In this document: piece after piece, positions 46,945-56,140 of the stretch | Layout of the letters: each line of letters opens with the position of its first letter | How positions within the stretch are numbered: the first letter of the stretch is position 1 | Assembly: GCF_040049275.1 (NCBI RefSeq) | Contig: NZ_JBDZDT010000005.1 | Coordinates: 186,001 to 250,000, forward strand | Source: Aquabacter sp040049275 | GTDB lineage: Bacteria; Pseudomonadota; Alphaproteobacteria; Rhizobiales; Xanthobacteraceae | DNA length: 64,000 nt | Direction of reading: 5' to 3' | Position numbers and translations under genes: made by a program | The notes under the pieces: model-generated | Database searches by the model: none | Seen by the model: only the letters and a program-made list of their open reading frames with translations | Told to the model about the DNA's origin: nothing

Positions 46945-47946
46945 ATGACCCTTCCGGGCTCCCGCGATACGGTGCTGGTTACCGGCGGCGCGGGCTTCAT
47001 CGGCTCCAATCTCGCCCGCGCCTGCGCCGCGGACGGCCTGCGCGTGGTGGTGGCCGACTGGCTGGAAGACGGGCCGAAATGGCGCAACATCTCCGACATC
47101 CTGCTGGATGACGTGATCCGCCCCGAGGCGGCGCTCTCCTTCCTGGAGCGCGAGGCCGGACGGGTGCGCGCCGTGATCCATATGGGCGCCATCTCCGCCA
47201 CCACCGAGCGGGACGGCGACAAGATCGTCGCCCGCAATGTGCGGCCCACCCTCGATTTGTGGGACCTGTGCGCCCGCAAGGGGCTGCCCTTCATCTACGC
47301 CTCCTCCGGCGCCACCTATGGCGACGGCGCCTCCGGCTTCCGGGACGATGAAAGCGCCTCCGCGCTTCTCGAGCTCGCGCCACTCAACGCCTATGGCTGG
47401 AGCAAGCTCATGGCGGACCGGCGCTTCCTCGCCGATATCGCCGCCGGCCGTCCGCGCCCGCCGCAATGGGCGGGCCTGCGCTTCTTCAACGTCTACGGGC
47501 CGGGCGAGGCGCATAAGGGCGACATGCGCTCCGTGATCCACAAGATCTATCCCACCGCCGCCGCCGGGGAGGCGGTGACACTCTTCAAGTCCCATGACCC
47601 CGCTTATGAGGATGGCGGCCAGCTCCGCGACTTCGTCTATGTCGGCGATTGCGTCGCCGTGGTGCGCTGGCTGCTGGAGACGCCCGCGGTGAGCGGCATC
47701 TTCAATGTGGGCACGGGCCAGGCGCGCAGCTTTGCGGACCTAGCCCGCGCGGTGTTCGCGGCGGCCGGCAAGGAGCCGCTGATCCACTATGTGGACATGC
47801 CCGAGGCCATCCGGGGCGCCTACCAGTATTTCACCCAGGCCGACATGTCGAAGCTGCGCGCCGCCGGTTTCTCCCAGCCCTTCACCTCGCTGGAGGACGG
47901 CGTGCACCAGTATGTGACCGGCCACCTGCGCGGCAAGAACGGGTGA
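46945..47946 (+). CDS. hldD: ADP-L-glycero-D-manno-heptose 6-epimerase
   Basis: The last step in ADP-heptose synthesis, turning the D,D form into the L,D form. The 333-residue short-chain dehydrogenase has G-G-A-G-F-I-G-S-N for NADP(H) near residue 14, and the catalytic Y-x-x-x-K in Y-G-W-S-K-L-M-A-D near residue 151. Y-A-S-S-G-A-T-Y-G-D and N-V-Y-G-P-G-E-x-H-K-G-D-M-R-S are specific to HldD. It lies between waaC and hldE. Confidence 0.95.
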   Translation: MTLPGSRDTVLVTGGAGFIGSNLARACAADGLRVVVADWLEDGPKWRNISDILLDDVIRPEAALSFLEREAGRVRAVIHMGAISATTERDGDKIVARNVRPTLDLWDLCARKGLPFIYASSGATYGDGASGFRDDESASALLELAPLNAYGWSKLMADRRFLADIAAGRPRPPQWAGLRFFNVYGPGEAHKGDMRSVIHKIYPTAAAGEAVTLFKSHDPAYEDGGQLRDFVYVGDCVAVVRWLLETPAVSGIFNVGTGQARSFADLARAVFAAAGKEPLIHYVDMPEAIRGAYQYFTQADMSKLRAAGFSQPFTSLEDGVHQYVTGHLRGKNG

Positions 47947-47955
47947 GGGCGCGCC

Positions 47956-49392
47956 ATGCTCGCTGATGCCCGGCCCGGCCCGATCGCCGTCATCGGCGAC
48001 GTGATCGTCGATCATTATGTGATCGGCTCGGTCTCCCGCATCTCCCCTGAGGCGCCGGTGCCGGTGGTGGTGCATGGCATGGACAGGCTGGTGCCCGGCG
48101 GGGCGGCCAATGTGGCCGCCAATGCGGCCGCCATGGGCGCGCCGGTGCATCTGGTGGGCCTCGTGGGTGCGGATGCCCGCGCCGGAGAGCTGCGCGAAGC
48201 GCTGGCCGCCTTTCCCGACATTTCGCTCGATCTCGTGGCCGACCCGGCGCGCCCCACCATCACCAAGACGCGGGTGATGAGCGGGCGCCAGCAGATCGTC
48301 CGCATCGATGCCGAAGATGCGAGCCCTGCCTCCCCTGAGGTGGAAGCCCGCCTCATCGCCGCCGCCCGTGCGGCCATCGCGCAATGCCGGGTCGCCGTGC
48401 TCTCCGATTATGCCAAGGGCGTCCTGGGCGACCGGGTGATCGCGGCCATCATGAAAGAGGCCGAGGCGCGGGGCGTGCCTGTCATCGTTGATCCCAAGCG
48501 CCGCACCTTCGAGGCCTATCGCGGCGCGGCCCTGGTGACGCCCAACCGCCGGGAACTGGCGGACGCCACCGGCCTGCCTGATACCACCGACGAGCAGGCG
48601 GCCGCTGCCGCTGCCGCCGCCGCCGCGCAGTTCGGCGGCGATGTGCTGGTGACGCGCGCCGAGAAGGGCATGACCCTCTGGCGCCGCGACGGCGCCGTGC
48701 TGCACGTGCCCGCCGAGGCGCGCGAAGTCTTCGACGTCTCGGGGGCAGGGGACACGGCCCTCGCGGCGCTGGCCATGTCGCTCGCCTCCGGCGAGCCGCT
48801 GGAAACCTGCGTGCGCATCGCCAATGCGGCGGCGGCCATCGCCGTGGGCAAGCTCGGCACCGCCGTCGTCACCCGCGCCGAGCTGGCCGCCGCCCTCGGC
48901 CGCGCCTTGCCGCAGATGGAGACGCCGGGCGCCCTCGTCTCGCTGGAGCGGGCGAAGGAGATCATCGCCCGCTGGCGGGCGGGCGGGGCGAGCGTGGTCT
49001 TCACCAATGGCTGCTTCGACCTGCTGCATCCCGGCCATGTGGCGCTGCTGGAGGCCGCCGCCGCCGAGGGCGACCGGCTGGTGGTGGCGCTCAACACGGA
49101 TGCCTCCACGCAGCGCCTGAAGGGGCCGACGCGCCCGCTCCAGGACGAAGCCGCGCGGGCCAGGGTCATCGGCGCCATGCGCTGCGTGGACCTCGTGGTG
49201 CTGTTCGACGAGGACACGCCCCTTGAGACCATCACGGCCCTGCTGCCCGACGTGCTGGTGAAGGGCGCCGACTACAAGCCCGAGGAGGTGGTGGGCGCGG
49301 ACGTGGTGACTGCCAATGGCGGGCGCCTTGTGCTGGCGAACCTGATCGCGGGCCGCTCCACCTCGTCTTTGGTGGCGAAGGCGCGGTCCTGA
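47956..49392 (+). CDS. hldE: Bifunctional heptose 7-phosphate kinase/heptose 1-phosphate adenylyltransferase
   Basis: A 478-residue fusion. Residues about 1-320 form a PfkB-type sugar kinase, with G-G-A-A-N-V-A-A-N-A near residue 46 and the C-terminal catalytic G-A-G-D-T-A-L-A near 265. Residues about 340-478 form a nucleotidyltransferase with F-T-N-G-C-F-D-L-L-H-P-G-H-V and the G-A-D-Y-K-P-E-E-V-V-G loop. The two steps bracket GmhB in ADP-heptose synthesis; no gmhA or gmhB is in this window. It is 9 bp after hldD. Confidence 0.95.
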   Translation: MLADARPGPIAVIGDVIVDHYVIGSVSRISPEAPVPVVVHGMDRLVPGGAANVAANAAAMGAPVHLVGLVGADARAGELREALAAFPDISLDLVADPARPTITKTRVMSGRQQIVRIDAEDASPASPEVEARLIAAARAAIAQCRVAVLSDYAKGVLGDRVIAAIMKEAEARGVPVIVDPKRRTFEAYRGAALVTPNRRELADATGLPDTTDEQAAAAAAAAAAQFGGDVLVTRAEKGMTLWRRDGAVLHVPAEAREVFDVSGAGDTALAALAMSLASGEPLETCVRIANAAAAIAVGKLGTAVVTRAELAAALGRALPQMETPGALVSLERAKEIIARWRAGGASVVFTNGCFDLLHPGHVALLEAAAAEGDRLVVALNTDASTQRLKGPTRPLQDEAARARVIGAMRCVDLVVLFDEDTPLETITALLPDVLVKGADYKPEEVVGADVVTANGGRLVLANLIAGRSTSSLVAKARS

Positions 49393-49459
49393 GGCGCCTC
49401 GGCAATAAATCGCCCCGCTCCCGTTGCGGCGCACGCGCGGGCCTATATAGTCGAAGAGT

Positions 49460-49626
49460 CGTCGGTTCCCTTCGGGGATCAAAAGGGAATGCGGTGCGGG
49501 ACCTGTCCCAAAGCCGCGGCTGCCCCCGCAACTGTCGGCGGTGAGCGCTCCCCGCAGCGCCACTGGAACATGCGTTCCGGGAAGGCTGGGGAGAGGCGAT
49601 GAACCGCGAGCCAGGAGACCTGCCGA
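49460..49626 (+). ncRNA. Cobalamin riboswitch
   Basis: A classic adenosylcobalamin leader before cbtB. I see the 5' block AAAGGGAATGCGGTG, the C-rich region TGCCCCCGCAACTG, the B12 box core GCCACTG at 49559-49565, and the 3' block AGCCAGGAGACCTGCCGA. These appear in the canonical order and spacing over about 165 bases. It should lower expression of the cobalt-transport and cobalamin genes downstream when B12 is plentiful. Confidence 0.95.
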
Positions 49627-49684
49627 AGGCGCGCGAGCCCAGTCATGGGCGCTTCCAGTCAGCCCTCGGAGGGAGGGCCAGGAG

Positions 49685-49876
49685 ATGAAGATGAGCACGC
49701 AGAACCAGGTTTCCCAGGACCTCGCCGGCAAATCCGTCGCGTCGCGCACGCTGCAGATCACCTTCGCCGCGCTGCTGGGTCTCTTCGTGGTGGGCGGCGT
49801 CGGCTTCTCCCATATGGAAGTGGTCCATAACGCGGCCCACGACTACAGGCATTCGACCGGCTTCCCCTGCCACTGA
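49685..49876 (+). CDS. cbtB: Cobalt transporter subunit CbtB
   Basis: A 63-residue one-helix membrane protein of the CbtB family. After the helix (about residues 22-42) come V-H-N-A-A-H-D and the C-terminal R-H-S-T-G-F-P-C-H, histidines and a cysteine that are likely metal ligands. ATG 49685 follows GGAGG and is the first start after the riboswitch. It pairs with CbtA, 13 bp downstream, as a proposed B12-regulated cobalt importer. Confidence 0.9.
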   Translation: MKMSTQNQVSQDLAGKSVASRTLQITFAALLGLFVVGGVGFSHMEVVHNAAHDYRHSTGFPCH

Positions 49877-49888
49877 CAGGGGGCCGAC

Positions 49889-50632
49889 ATGTCGTTGTTC
49901 CGCACCATCGTCTTCGTGGCGGCGGCCGCCGGCCTATTCTCCGGCATTGCCATGACCGTCTTCCAGCAGGCCGCGACCGTTCCGCTGATCCTCAAGGCCG
50001 AGACCTATGAGGAAGCCGAAGCCGAAGCCGAAGCCGCCGCGCCCGCGACCCATACCCATGACGCCGCAACGCCCGCGCATAGCCATGACACCGCGGCCGC
50101 CCATGACCATGACGAAGGCGGCTGGCAGCCGGCGGATGGGTTCGAGCGCATGGCCTTCACGCTGGCGGCGAATGTCGTTGGCGCCATCGGCTTCGCGCTG
50201 CTTCTCGTCGCCGCTTCAGAACTCGCGGGCGGGCTCACCGGCTGGCGCGACGGGCTCCTCTGGGGCCTCGCGGGCTTTGCCGCCTTCACGCTGGCGCCCA
50301 GCCTCGGCCTTCCGCCCGAGCTTCCCGCCATGCCGGCGGCGGAGTTGGGTCCCCGGCAGCTCTGGTGGACCGCCACAGCGGCAGCCACCGCCGGGGGCAT
50401 CGCGCTCATCGCCTATGGCCGCTCGCTGCCGGCGGTGATCGCCGCGCTCGCTTTGATTGCGGCGCCGCATTTCATCGGCGCGCCGCAGCCGGAGAACTTC
50501 GAAACTCCCGTGCCCCACGATCTGGCGCACAATTTCGTCGTCGCGGTGGTGGTCACGAGCTTCCTGTTCTGGGCGATCCTCGGCGGCGTCGCCGGCCTCG
50601 TCCGCGCAAGGATGGCCGGCGCCCAGCCATGA
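49889..50632 (+). CDS. cbtA: Cobalt transporter subunit CbtA
   Basis: A 247-residue protein with six transmembrane helices. After the first helix, residues about 50-80 form an acidic and histidine-rich loop (T-H-T-H-D, H-S-H-D, H-D-H-D-E), the metal-gathering segment of CbtA. F-E-R-M-A-F-T-L-A-A-N and A-P-H-F-I-G-A-P-Q-P are family marks. The end overlaps cobU. Confidence 0.92.
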   Translation: MSLFRTIVFVAAAAGLFSGIAMTVFQQAATVPLILKAETYEEAEAEAEAAAPATHTHDAATPAHSHDTAAAHDHDEGGWQPADGFERMAFTLAANVVGAIGFALLLVAASELAGGLTGWRDGLLWGLAGFAAFTLAPSLGLPPELPAMPAAELGPRQLWWTATAAATAGGIALIAYGRSLPAVIAALALIAAPHFIGAPQPENFETPVPHDLAHNFVVAVVVTSFLFWAILGGVAGLVRARMAGAQP

Positions 50633-51162
50633 CGGCCGGGCCGCGCGCCCGCCGCGTGCTGGTGCTTGGCGGGGCGCGCTCCGGCAAGAGCGGTTATGCC
50701 GAAGCCCTGATCGAAGCCGCGCCGCCGCCCTATGTTTATGTGGCGACGGCGCAGGCGCTCGATGCCGAGATGGCGGATCGCATCGCGCTGCATCGCTCAA
50801 GACGTGACACGCGCTGGCGGACCCACGATCATCCCTTCGACGTAGCTGACCTTCTGGCGGAGCTTCCGCCGGACGCCCCCGTGCTCGTAGACTGCCTGAC
50901 CTTGTGGCTGACCAATCACTTACTGGCGGATCATGATCTTGAGGCGGAACAGGAGCGGCTGGTTTCCGCGCTTCTCGGGCGAGGCGGCTTGACGGTTCTG
51001 GTGGCCAACGAGGTGGGGCTCGGCATCGTGCCGGACAACGCGCTCGCCCGCCGCTTCCGCGACGCCGCCGGCCGCCTCAATCAAGCGGTGGCGGCGGCCT
51101 CCGACCGGGTGGTGTTCATGGTGGCGGGCCTGCCCCTGGTGGTGAAGGAGGACGCGCCATGA
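50629..51162 (+). CDS. cobU: Bifunctional adenosylcobinamide kinase/adenosylcobinamide-phosphate guanylyltransferase
   Basis: A 177-residue enzyme of the nucleotide-loop assembly (called CobP in Pseudomonas denitrificans). The P-loop is G-G-A-R-S-G-K-S-G-Y near residue 14; V-D-C-L-T-L-W-L-T-N and V-A-N-E-V-G-L-G-I-V-P-D are the catalytic and GTP-binding segments. The guanylylation histidine would be H54 or so in L-H-R-S-R-R. The start overlaps the cbtA stop and the end overlaps cobO by four bases, showing coupled translation. Confidence 0.93.
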   Translation: MTAGPRARRVLVLGGARSGKSGYAEALIEAAPPPYVYVATAQALDAEMADRIALHRSRRDTRWRTHDHPFDVADLLAELPPDAPVLVDCLTLWLTNHLLADHDLEAEQERLVSALLGRGGLTVLVANEVGLGIVPDNALARRFRDAAGRLNQAVAAASDRVVFMVAGLPLVVKEDAP

Positions 51163-51779
51163 GCGCCGGGATCGACGACGCCGAGGCCGCCCGCCATCGC
51201 GACAAGATGGCCAAGCGCAAGGCCGTGCAGGATGCCGAGGTGGCCGGCAAGACCACCTTGGAGAAGGGCCTCCTCATCGTTCATACCGGCCCTGGCAAGG
51301 GCAAGAGCACCGCCGCCTTCGGCCTCGCTCTGCGCATGCTGGGGCGCGGCAAGCGGGTGGGTGTAGTCCAGTTCATCAAGGGCGCGTGGGAGACAGGCGA
51401 GCGCGAGGCGTTCGCGGCCTTCGGCGACCGGGTTCAGTGGTACACCATGGGGGAGGGCTTCACCTGGGAGACCCAGGACCTCGCCCGCGACGTGGCCGCC
51501 GCGCAGCGGGCCTTCGAGAAGGTGCGCGAGCTGATGGCGGACGAGACCCTCGCCCTGCTCATCCTGGACGAGCTGAACATCGCGCTGCGCTATAGCTATC
51601 TGGACCTTGGCGAAGTGGTGGAGACGCTGGCGGCGCGCCGCCCGGACCTGCACGTGGTGGTCACCGGCCGCAATGCCAAGCCGGAATTGATCGCCGCCGC
51701 CGACCTCGTGACGGAGATGGGCCTTGTGAAGCACCATTTCGCGGCCGGCGTGAAAGCGCAGGCCGGCATCGAATTCTAG
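51159..51779 (+). CDS. cobO: Cob(I)yrinic acid a,c-diamide adenosyltransferase
   Basis: A 206-residue CobA/CobO-type enzyme that adds the 5'-deoxyadenosyl upper ligand to corrinoids. The P-loop is V-H-T-G-P-G-K-G-K-S-T-A-A-F-G near residue 37. Q-F-I-K-G-A-W-E-T-G-E, F-T-W-E-T-Q-D and L-D-E-L-N-I-A-L-R-Y are diagnostic. It overlaps cobU by four bases, and cobQ begins 7 bp later. Confidence 0.95.
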   Translation: MSAGIDDAEAARHRDKMAKRKAVQDAEVAGKTTLEKGLLIVHTGPGKGKSTAAFGLALRMLGRGKRVGVVQFIKGAWETGEREAFAAFGDRVQWYTMGEGFTWETQDLARDVAAAQRAFEKVRELMADETLALLILDELNIALRYSYLDLGEVVETLAARRPDLHVVVTGRNAKPELIAAADLVTEMGLVKHHFAAGVKAQAGIEF

Positions 51780-51786
51780 GGCCGCC

Positions 51787-53241
51787 ATGCCCTCACTCAT
51801 GTTCCAGGGAACGGGCTCGGACGTGGGCAAGTCCCTGTTGGTGGCGGGTTTCTGCCGCGCCTTCGCCAATCGGGGGCTGAAGGTGCGGCCGTTCAAGCCG
51901 CAGAACATGTCCAACAATGCGGCGGTCACGGCGGATGGCGGCGAGATCGGCCGGGCCCAGGCGCTCCAGGCCCGCGCCGCGCGAGTCGCGCCATCCGTCC
52001 ACATGAACCCCGTGCTCCTGAAGCCCCAGAGCGAGACCGGCGCCCAGATCGTGGTGCAGGGCAGGGTGGTGGGCAGCGCGAAAGCCGCCGTCTACCAGGG
52101 CATGAAGAAGAACCTGATACCCGCGGTCTTAGGAAGCTTTAGCCGGCTTATTTCCGAGGCTGATCTGGTGCTTGTGGAGGGGGCCGGGAGCGCTTCCGAG
52201 GTCAATTTGCGGGTCAACGACATCGCCAATATGGGCTTTGCCCGCGCAGCAAATGTGCCCGTGGTGCTGATTGGAGACATCAACAGGGGCGGCGTGATCG
52301 CCAGCGTCGTCGGCACCAAAACAGTTCTTCATCCTGAAGATGAAGCGCTTGTTTCTGGCTTCATTATCAATAAGTTCCGGGGCGATCCTAATCTCTTTCG
52401 CGAGGGACTTGAGATCATCACCCGCCACACGGGCTGGCCGGCTTTGGGGCTCGTGCCCCACTTTCCCGAGGCCATTCGCCTGCCCGCAGAGGACGCGCTC
52501 GCCCTGGAAGGCCCGCCGGTCTCCAAACCGGCGGCGCGGGTACGGATCGCAGTGCCGATCCTGCCCCATATCTCCAATTTCGACGATCTAGACCCGCTGG
52601 ACGCCGAGCCGGCTCTGGAAGTGCTTCGCCTGCGCCCCGGCGACGTGCTGCCGCCGGACACGGATCTCGTCCTGCTCATCGGCTCCAAGGCGACGCGGGC
52701 AGACCTCACCGCGCTGAAGCAATGGGGCCTCGATCACGACATCATCGCCCACGCACGGCGGGGCGGGCGCGTGCTGGGACTCTGCGGTGGCTACCAGATT
52801 CTCGGGGAGAGGGTCGAGGACCCGCTTGGCCTGGAAGGCCCGCCGGGTGGGACGGAAGGGCTCGGCCTCCTGAAGGTCCGCACACGGCTCTCGCCGGACA
52901 AGCGCCTGGAGGCGGTCTCAGGCCATTCTTGTTTGGGCGCGCCCTTCAGCGGCTATGAGATGCATATGGGCGAGACGACCGGCCCCGATCGCGCCCGGCC
53001 GTTCGCGACCTTCACAGGTGGCGCCCCAGACGGCGCCGTCTCAGCTTCCGGGCTGGTGATGGGCACCTATGCGCACGGCCTGTTCGCGGACGATGCCCAA
53101 CGCGCCGCATGGCTCGCTCTGCTCGGTGCCGGACCGACGCAGGTCTCCTACGAGGCCCAGGTGGACGAGACCCTGGATGCGCTGGCCGCCCATCTCGCCC
53201 GGCATGTGGACCTCGACCGCCTCCTCAGCCTCGCGCGATGA
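51787..53241 (+). CDS. cobQ: Cobyric acid synthase
   Basis: A 484-residue glutamine-dependent amidase that adds four amide groups to adenosylcobyrinate a,c-diamide. The N-terminal dethiobiotin-synthetase-like domain has G-T-G-S-D-V-G-K-S; the C-terminal glutaminase domain has the nucleophile in L-G-L-C-G-G-Y-Q-I-L-G near residue 331 and the histidine in T-Y-A-H-G-L-F. About 52110-52400 uses many A/T-ending codons unlike its flanks, suggesting a mosaic origin. Its 3' end overlaps the convergent cobD by 17 bp. Confidence 0.96.
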   Translation: MPSLMFQGTGSDVGKSLLVAGFCRAFANRGLKVRPFKPQNMSNNAAVTADGGEIGRAQALQARAARVAPSVHMNPVLLKPQSETGAQIVVQGRVVGSAKAAVYQGMKKNLIPAVLGSFSRLISEADLVLVEGAGSASEVNLRVNDIANMGFARAANVPVVLIGDINRGGVIASVVGTKTVLHPEDEALVSGFIINKFRGDPNLFREGLEIITRHTGWPALGLVPHFPEAIRLPAEDALALEGPPVSKPAARVRIAVPILPHISNFDDLDPLDAEPALEVLRLRPGDVLPPDTDLVLLIGSKATRADLTALKQWGLDHDIIAHARRGGRVLGLCGGYQILGERVEDPLGLEGPPGGTEGLGLLKVRTRLSPDKRLEAVSGHSCLGAPFSGYEMHMGETTGPDRARPFATFTGGAPDGAVSASGLVMGTYAHGLFADDAQRAAWLALLGAGPTQVSYEAQVDETLDALAAHLARHVDLDRLLSLAR

Positions 53242-54199
53242 GCATCGCGACCGCGCCGAGGCAGGAGAGCCCCACCAGCAGGCCATCGGCAATCAGATAG
53301 AGCCGCAGCGCTCCGCGGATATCGGCGGCGCCGATCTCCCGCCTGCCGTCGCCCATATAGGCCGCCTCCGCCTGCACGCCGCCATAGGAGCGCGGGCCAG
53401 CAATGGAGATGCCGAGCGCCCCGGCCATGGCCGCCTCCGGCCAGCCCGCATTGGGCGAGCGGTGCCTGGGCGCATCCCGCCACATGGTGCGCCAAGCTTG
53501 GGCCGGCGAGGCGCCCGGCATGAGAGACGCACCGAGCACCACCAGAAGTCCCGAAAGGCGCGAGGCGGGCAGGTTCACCACATCGTCGAGCCGCGCCGCC
53601 GCCCAGCCGAATGCCCGATGGCGCGGCGTCTTGTGGCCGATCATGCTGTCGGCGGTGTTGAGCGCCTTATAGGCGGCTGCGCCGGGCAGGCCACCGACCA
53701 CCATCCAGAAAGCCGGCGCCACGATCCCGTCGGAGAAGTTCTCTGCGAGGCTCTCGATGGCGCCCCGTGTGACACCGGCCACATCAAGCTGGTTCGGATC
53801 ACGGCCGACGATGCGGGAGACGGCCACACGGCCGGCCTCAAGCCCTTCAGTCTCCAGCGCGGCCGCCACCGACGCCACATGCTCATAGAGCGACCTTTGG
53901 GCGAGGAGAGAAGAGGCGAGGAGGGCCACCGCGACCATGCCCAGCGGCACCATGAACAGCACATGCTGCACGAGGAAGGCGGGCAGGGCGGCGGACAGCA
54001 GGATCACCAGCAAGGCCAGGACGCCCAGCCCGCGGCGCATGGCGAAGGATGCATTCTCCCGGTTGATCCGCCGATCCAGCGCCGAAATCAGCCGGCCCAT
54101 CCAGATGACGGGATGCCCGACCGCCGGCAGGAGCCGGCGCGGATAGCCAAAGGCGGCCTCCATGAGAAGCGCCAGCGCCGTCAGTGGAAAGAAAGGCAC
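53225..54199 (-). CDS. cobD: Adenosylcobinamide-phosphate synthase (CbiB/CobD)
   Basis: A 324-residue inner-membrane protein joining aminopropanol phosphate to cobyric acid. Family marks are G-H-P-V-I-W-M-G-R-L-I near residue 27, R-D-P-N-Q-L-D near residue 132, S-L-A-E-N-F-S-D-G-I-V-A-P-A-F-W and K-A-L-N-T-A-D-S-M-I-G-H. It faces cobQ end to end and so is not under the same riboswitch. Confidence 0.94.
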   Translation of the reverse strand: MPFFPLTALALLMEAAFGYPRRLLPAVGHPVIWMGRLISALDRRINRENASFAMRRGLGVLALLVILLSAALPAFLVQHVLFMVPLGMVAVALLASSLLAQRSLYEHVASVAAALETEGLEAGRVAVSRIVGRDPNQLDVAGVTRGAIESLAENFSDGIVAPAFWMVVGGLPGAAAYKALNTADSMIGHKTPRHRAFGWAAARLDDVVNLPASRLSGLLVVLGASLMPGASPAQAWRTMWRDAPRHRSPNAGWPEAAMAGALGISIAGPRSYGGVQAEAAYMGDGRREIGAADIRGALRLYLIADGLLVGLSCLGAVAMLIARG

Positions 54200-54229
54200 G
54201 CGCGGTCATCCCCCCGGAGCGAACCCGAG

Positions 54230-56140
54230 TCAGATGCTCCAGTCCGTCTCCTCATCCCGTTCCAGATAACCGTTCTCCGCGAGATAGGCGATCACCTGGT
54301 CCGCCAGTTCCTCCGGCGCGCTCGTGCCTCCCGCAAGGCGCAGTTCGGGGCGCTCCGGCGGCTCATAGGCGCTGTCGATGCCGGTGAAATTCTTGATCAG
54401 TCCTTCGCGAGCCTTGCGATAGAGCCCCTTGGCATCGCGCTGCTCGGCGATCTCCAGCGAGGTATCCACGTGGATTTCCACGAACTCACCGTCGTCCAGC
54501 AGATCGCGGGCAAGCTGCCGCTCAGCGCGGAAGGGCGAGATGAAGGAGACGATGACGATGAGCCCGGCATCGGCGAACAGCTTCGCCACCTCCGCGACGC
54601 GGCGGATATTCTCCACGCGGTCGGCATCGGTGAAGCCGAGATCCTTGTTGAGGCCGTGGCGGACATTGTCACCATCGAGCACATAGGTGTGCCGCGAGGC
54701 GGCATGCAGCTTCTTCTCCACTAAAGCCGCGATGGTGGACTTGCCTGCCCCGGACAGTCCGGTGAACCAGAGCACGGTCGGCTTCTGGTGGTTCAGCGCC
54801 GCGCGCGCCACCTTGGAGACCTTCAGTTCCTGCCAGTGCACGTTGGTGGCGCGCCGCAGGCCGGAGCGGATCATTCCCGCGCCGACCGTCTGGTTGGTCA
54901 TGCGGTCGATGAAGATGAAGGCGCCGGTGCCCGGAATCTCAGTAAACGGGTCGAATGCGATGGCATCGCGCAGGACGATATTCACCTCGCCTACCTCGTT
55001 GAGCGCAAGCGCCCGCGCCGGCTCCGGCGCGTAGGTATTGACGTTGATCTTGTGGCTGATGGCCGAGATGCTGGCGCCCACCGTCCGTGTGCCGATCTTG
55101 ATGAGATAGGGCCGGCCCGGTTGAAGGGCGTCCTCGTGCATCCAGATCACGCGGGCGGCGAACTGCTCGGCAAGCTCGGGACGTGCAGATGCGGCGGCAA
55201 GGATGTCGCCGCGCGAGACATCGATCTCGTCTTCCAGCGTCAATGTGATGGACTGGCCGGCGCTGGCCTCGTCGAGATTCCCGTCGGCGGTGACGATGGA
55301 CTTCACGCGGGACACGTGCCCCGAGCCGGCCACCACCACTTCTTCCCCGGGCCGCACGATGCCGCTGGCGATGGTGCCGGAGAAGCCGCGAAAATCGAGG
55401 TTCGGCCGGTTCACCCACTGCACCGGCATGCGGAAAGGCTGATGCTCGGCGGAGCGGGCGACGTCGATGCCTTCCAGATACCGCACGAGGCTCGGACCCG
55501 TGTACCAAGGCATGCGCTCGCTCTTGGTGAGCACATTGTCACCGAAGCGCGCCGACAGGGGCACAGCCTGGAAGGTCTCGAAGCCGAGCCCGGCCGTCAT
55601 GACGCGGTATTCCGCGACGATGGCGTCGAACCGTTCTTGCGAGAAATCCACGAGATCGATCTTGTTCACCGCCAGCACCACATGGCGGATGCCCAGCAGC
55701 GAGACGATGAAGGAATGCCGCCGGGTCTGGGTGAGGATGCCCTGGCGGGCGTCCACCAGGATCACGGCGAGGTCCGAATTGGACGCGCCCGTGGCCATGT
55801 TGCGGGTGTATTGCTCGTGGCCGGGCGTGTCGGCCACGATGAACTTGCGCCGCTCGGTGGCGAAGAAGCGGTAGGCGACGTCGATGGTGATGCCCTGCTC
55901 GCGCTCGGCGGCGAGGCCGTCCACCAGCAACGCGAAATCGAGGTCGTCGCCGGCCGTGCCGTACTTGCGGGAATCGCTGGCGAGCGTCGCCACCTGATCG
56001 TCGAACAGCAGCTTCGTGTCATAGAGCAGCCGGCCGATGAGGGTGGACTTGCCGTCATCCACGCTGCCGCAGGTGAGGAAGCGCAGGAGGCTCTTGGTCT
56101 CGGGGGCGAACAGCTCCGAGCGGGGGGCGGCGTTCATCAA
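54230..56140 (-). CDS. cysNC: Bifunctional sulfate adenylyltransferase subunit 1/adenylylsulfate kinase
   Basis: A 636-residue fusion for sulfate activation. Residues about 1-440 are the CysN GTPase, an EF-Tu-like protein with G-S-V-D-D-G-K-S-T-L-I-G-R near residue 26, D-T-P-G-H-E-Q-Y and N-K-I-D-L. Residues about 450-636 are the CysC APS kinase with F-T-G-L-S-G-A-G-K-S-T near residue 465. This CysNC fusion is known as NodQ in symbiotic rhizobia, but nothing here ties the copy to nodulation. It overlaps cysD by four bases. Confidence 0.95.
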   Translation of the reverse strand: MMNAAPRSELFAPETKSLLRFLTCGSVDDGKSTLIGRLLYDTKLLFDDQVATLASDSRKYGTAGDDLDFALLVDGLAAEREQGITIDVAYRFFATERRKFIVADTPGHEQYTRNMATGASNSDLAVILVDARQGILTQTRRHSFIVSLLGIRHVVLAVNKIDLVDFSQERFDAIVAEYRVMTAGLGFETFQAVPLSARFGDNVLTKSERMPWYTGPSLVRYLEGIDVARSAEHQPFRMPVQWVNRPNLDFRGFSGTIASGIVRPGEEVVVAGSGHVSRVKSIVTADGNLDEASAGQSITLTLEDEIDVSRGDILAAASARPELAEQFAARVIWMHEDALQPGRPYLIKIGTRTVGASISAISHKINVNTYAPEPARALALNEVGEVNIVLRDAIAFDPFTEIPGTGAFIFIDRMTNQTVGAGMIRSGLRRATNVHWQELKVSKVARAALNHQKPTVLWFTGLSGAGKSTIAALVEKKLHAASRHTYVLDGDNVRHGLNKDLGFTDADRVENIRRVAEVAKLFADAGLIVIVSFISPFRAERQLARDLLDDGEFVEIHVDTSLEIAEQRDAKGLYRKAREGLIKNFTGIDSAYEPPERPELRLAGGTSAPEELADQVIAYLAENGYLERDEETDWSI

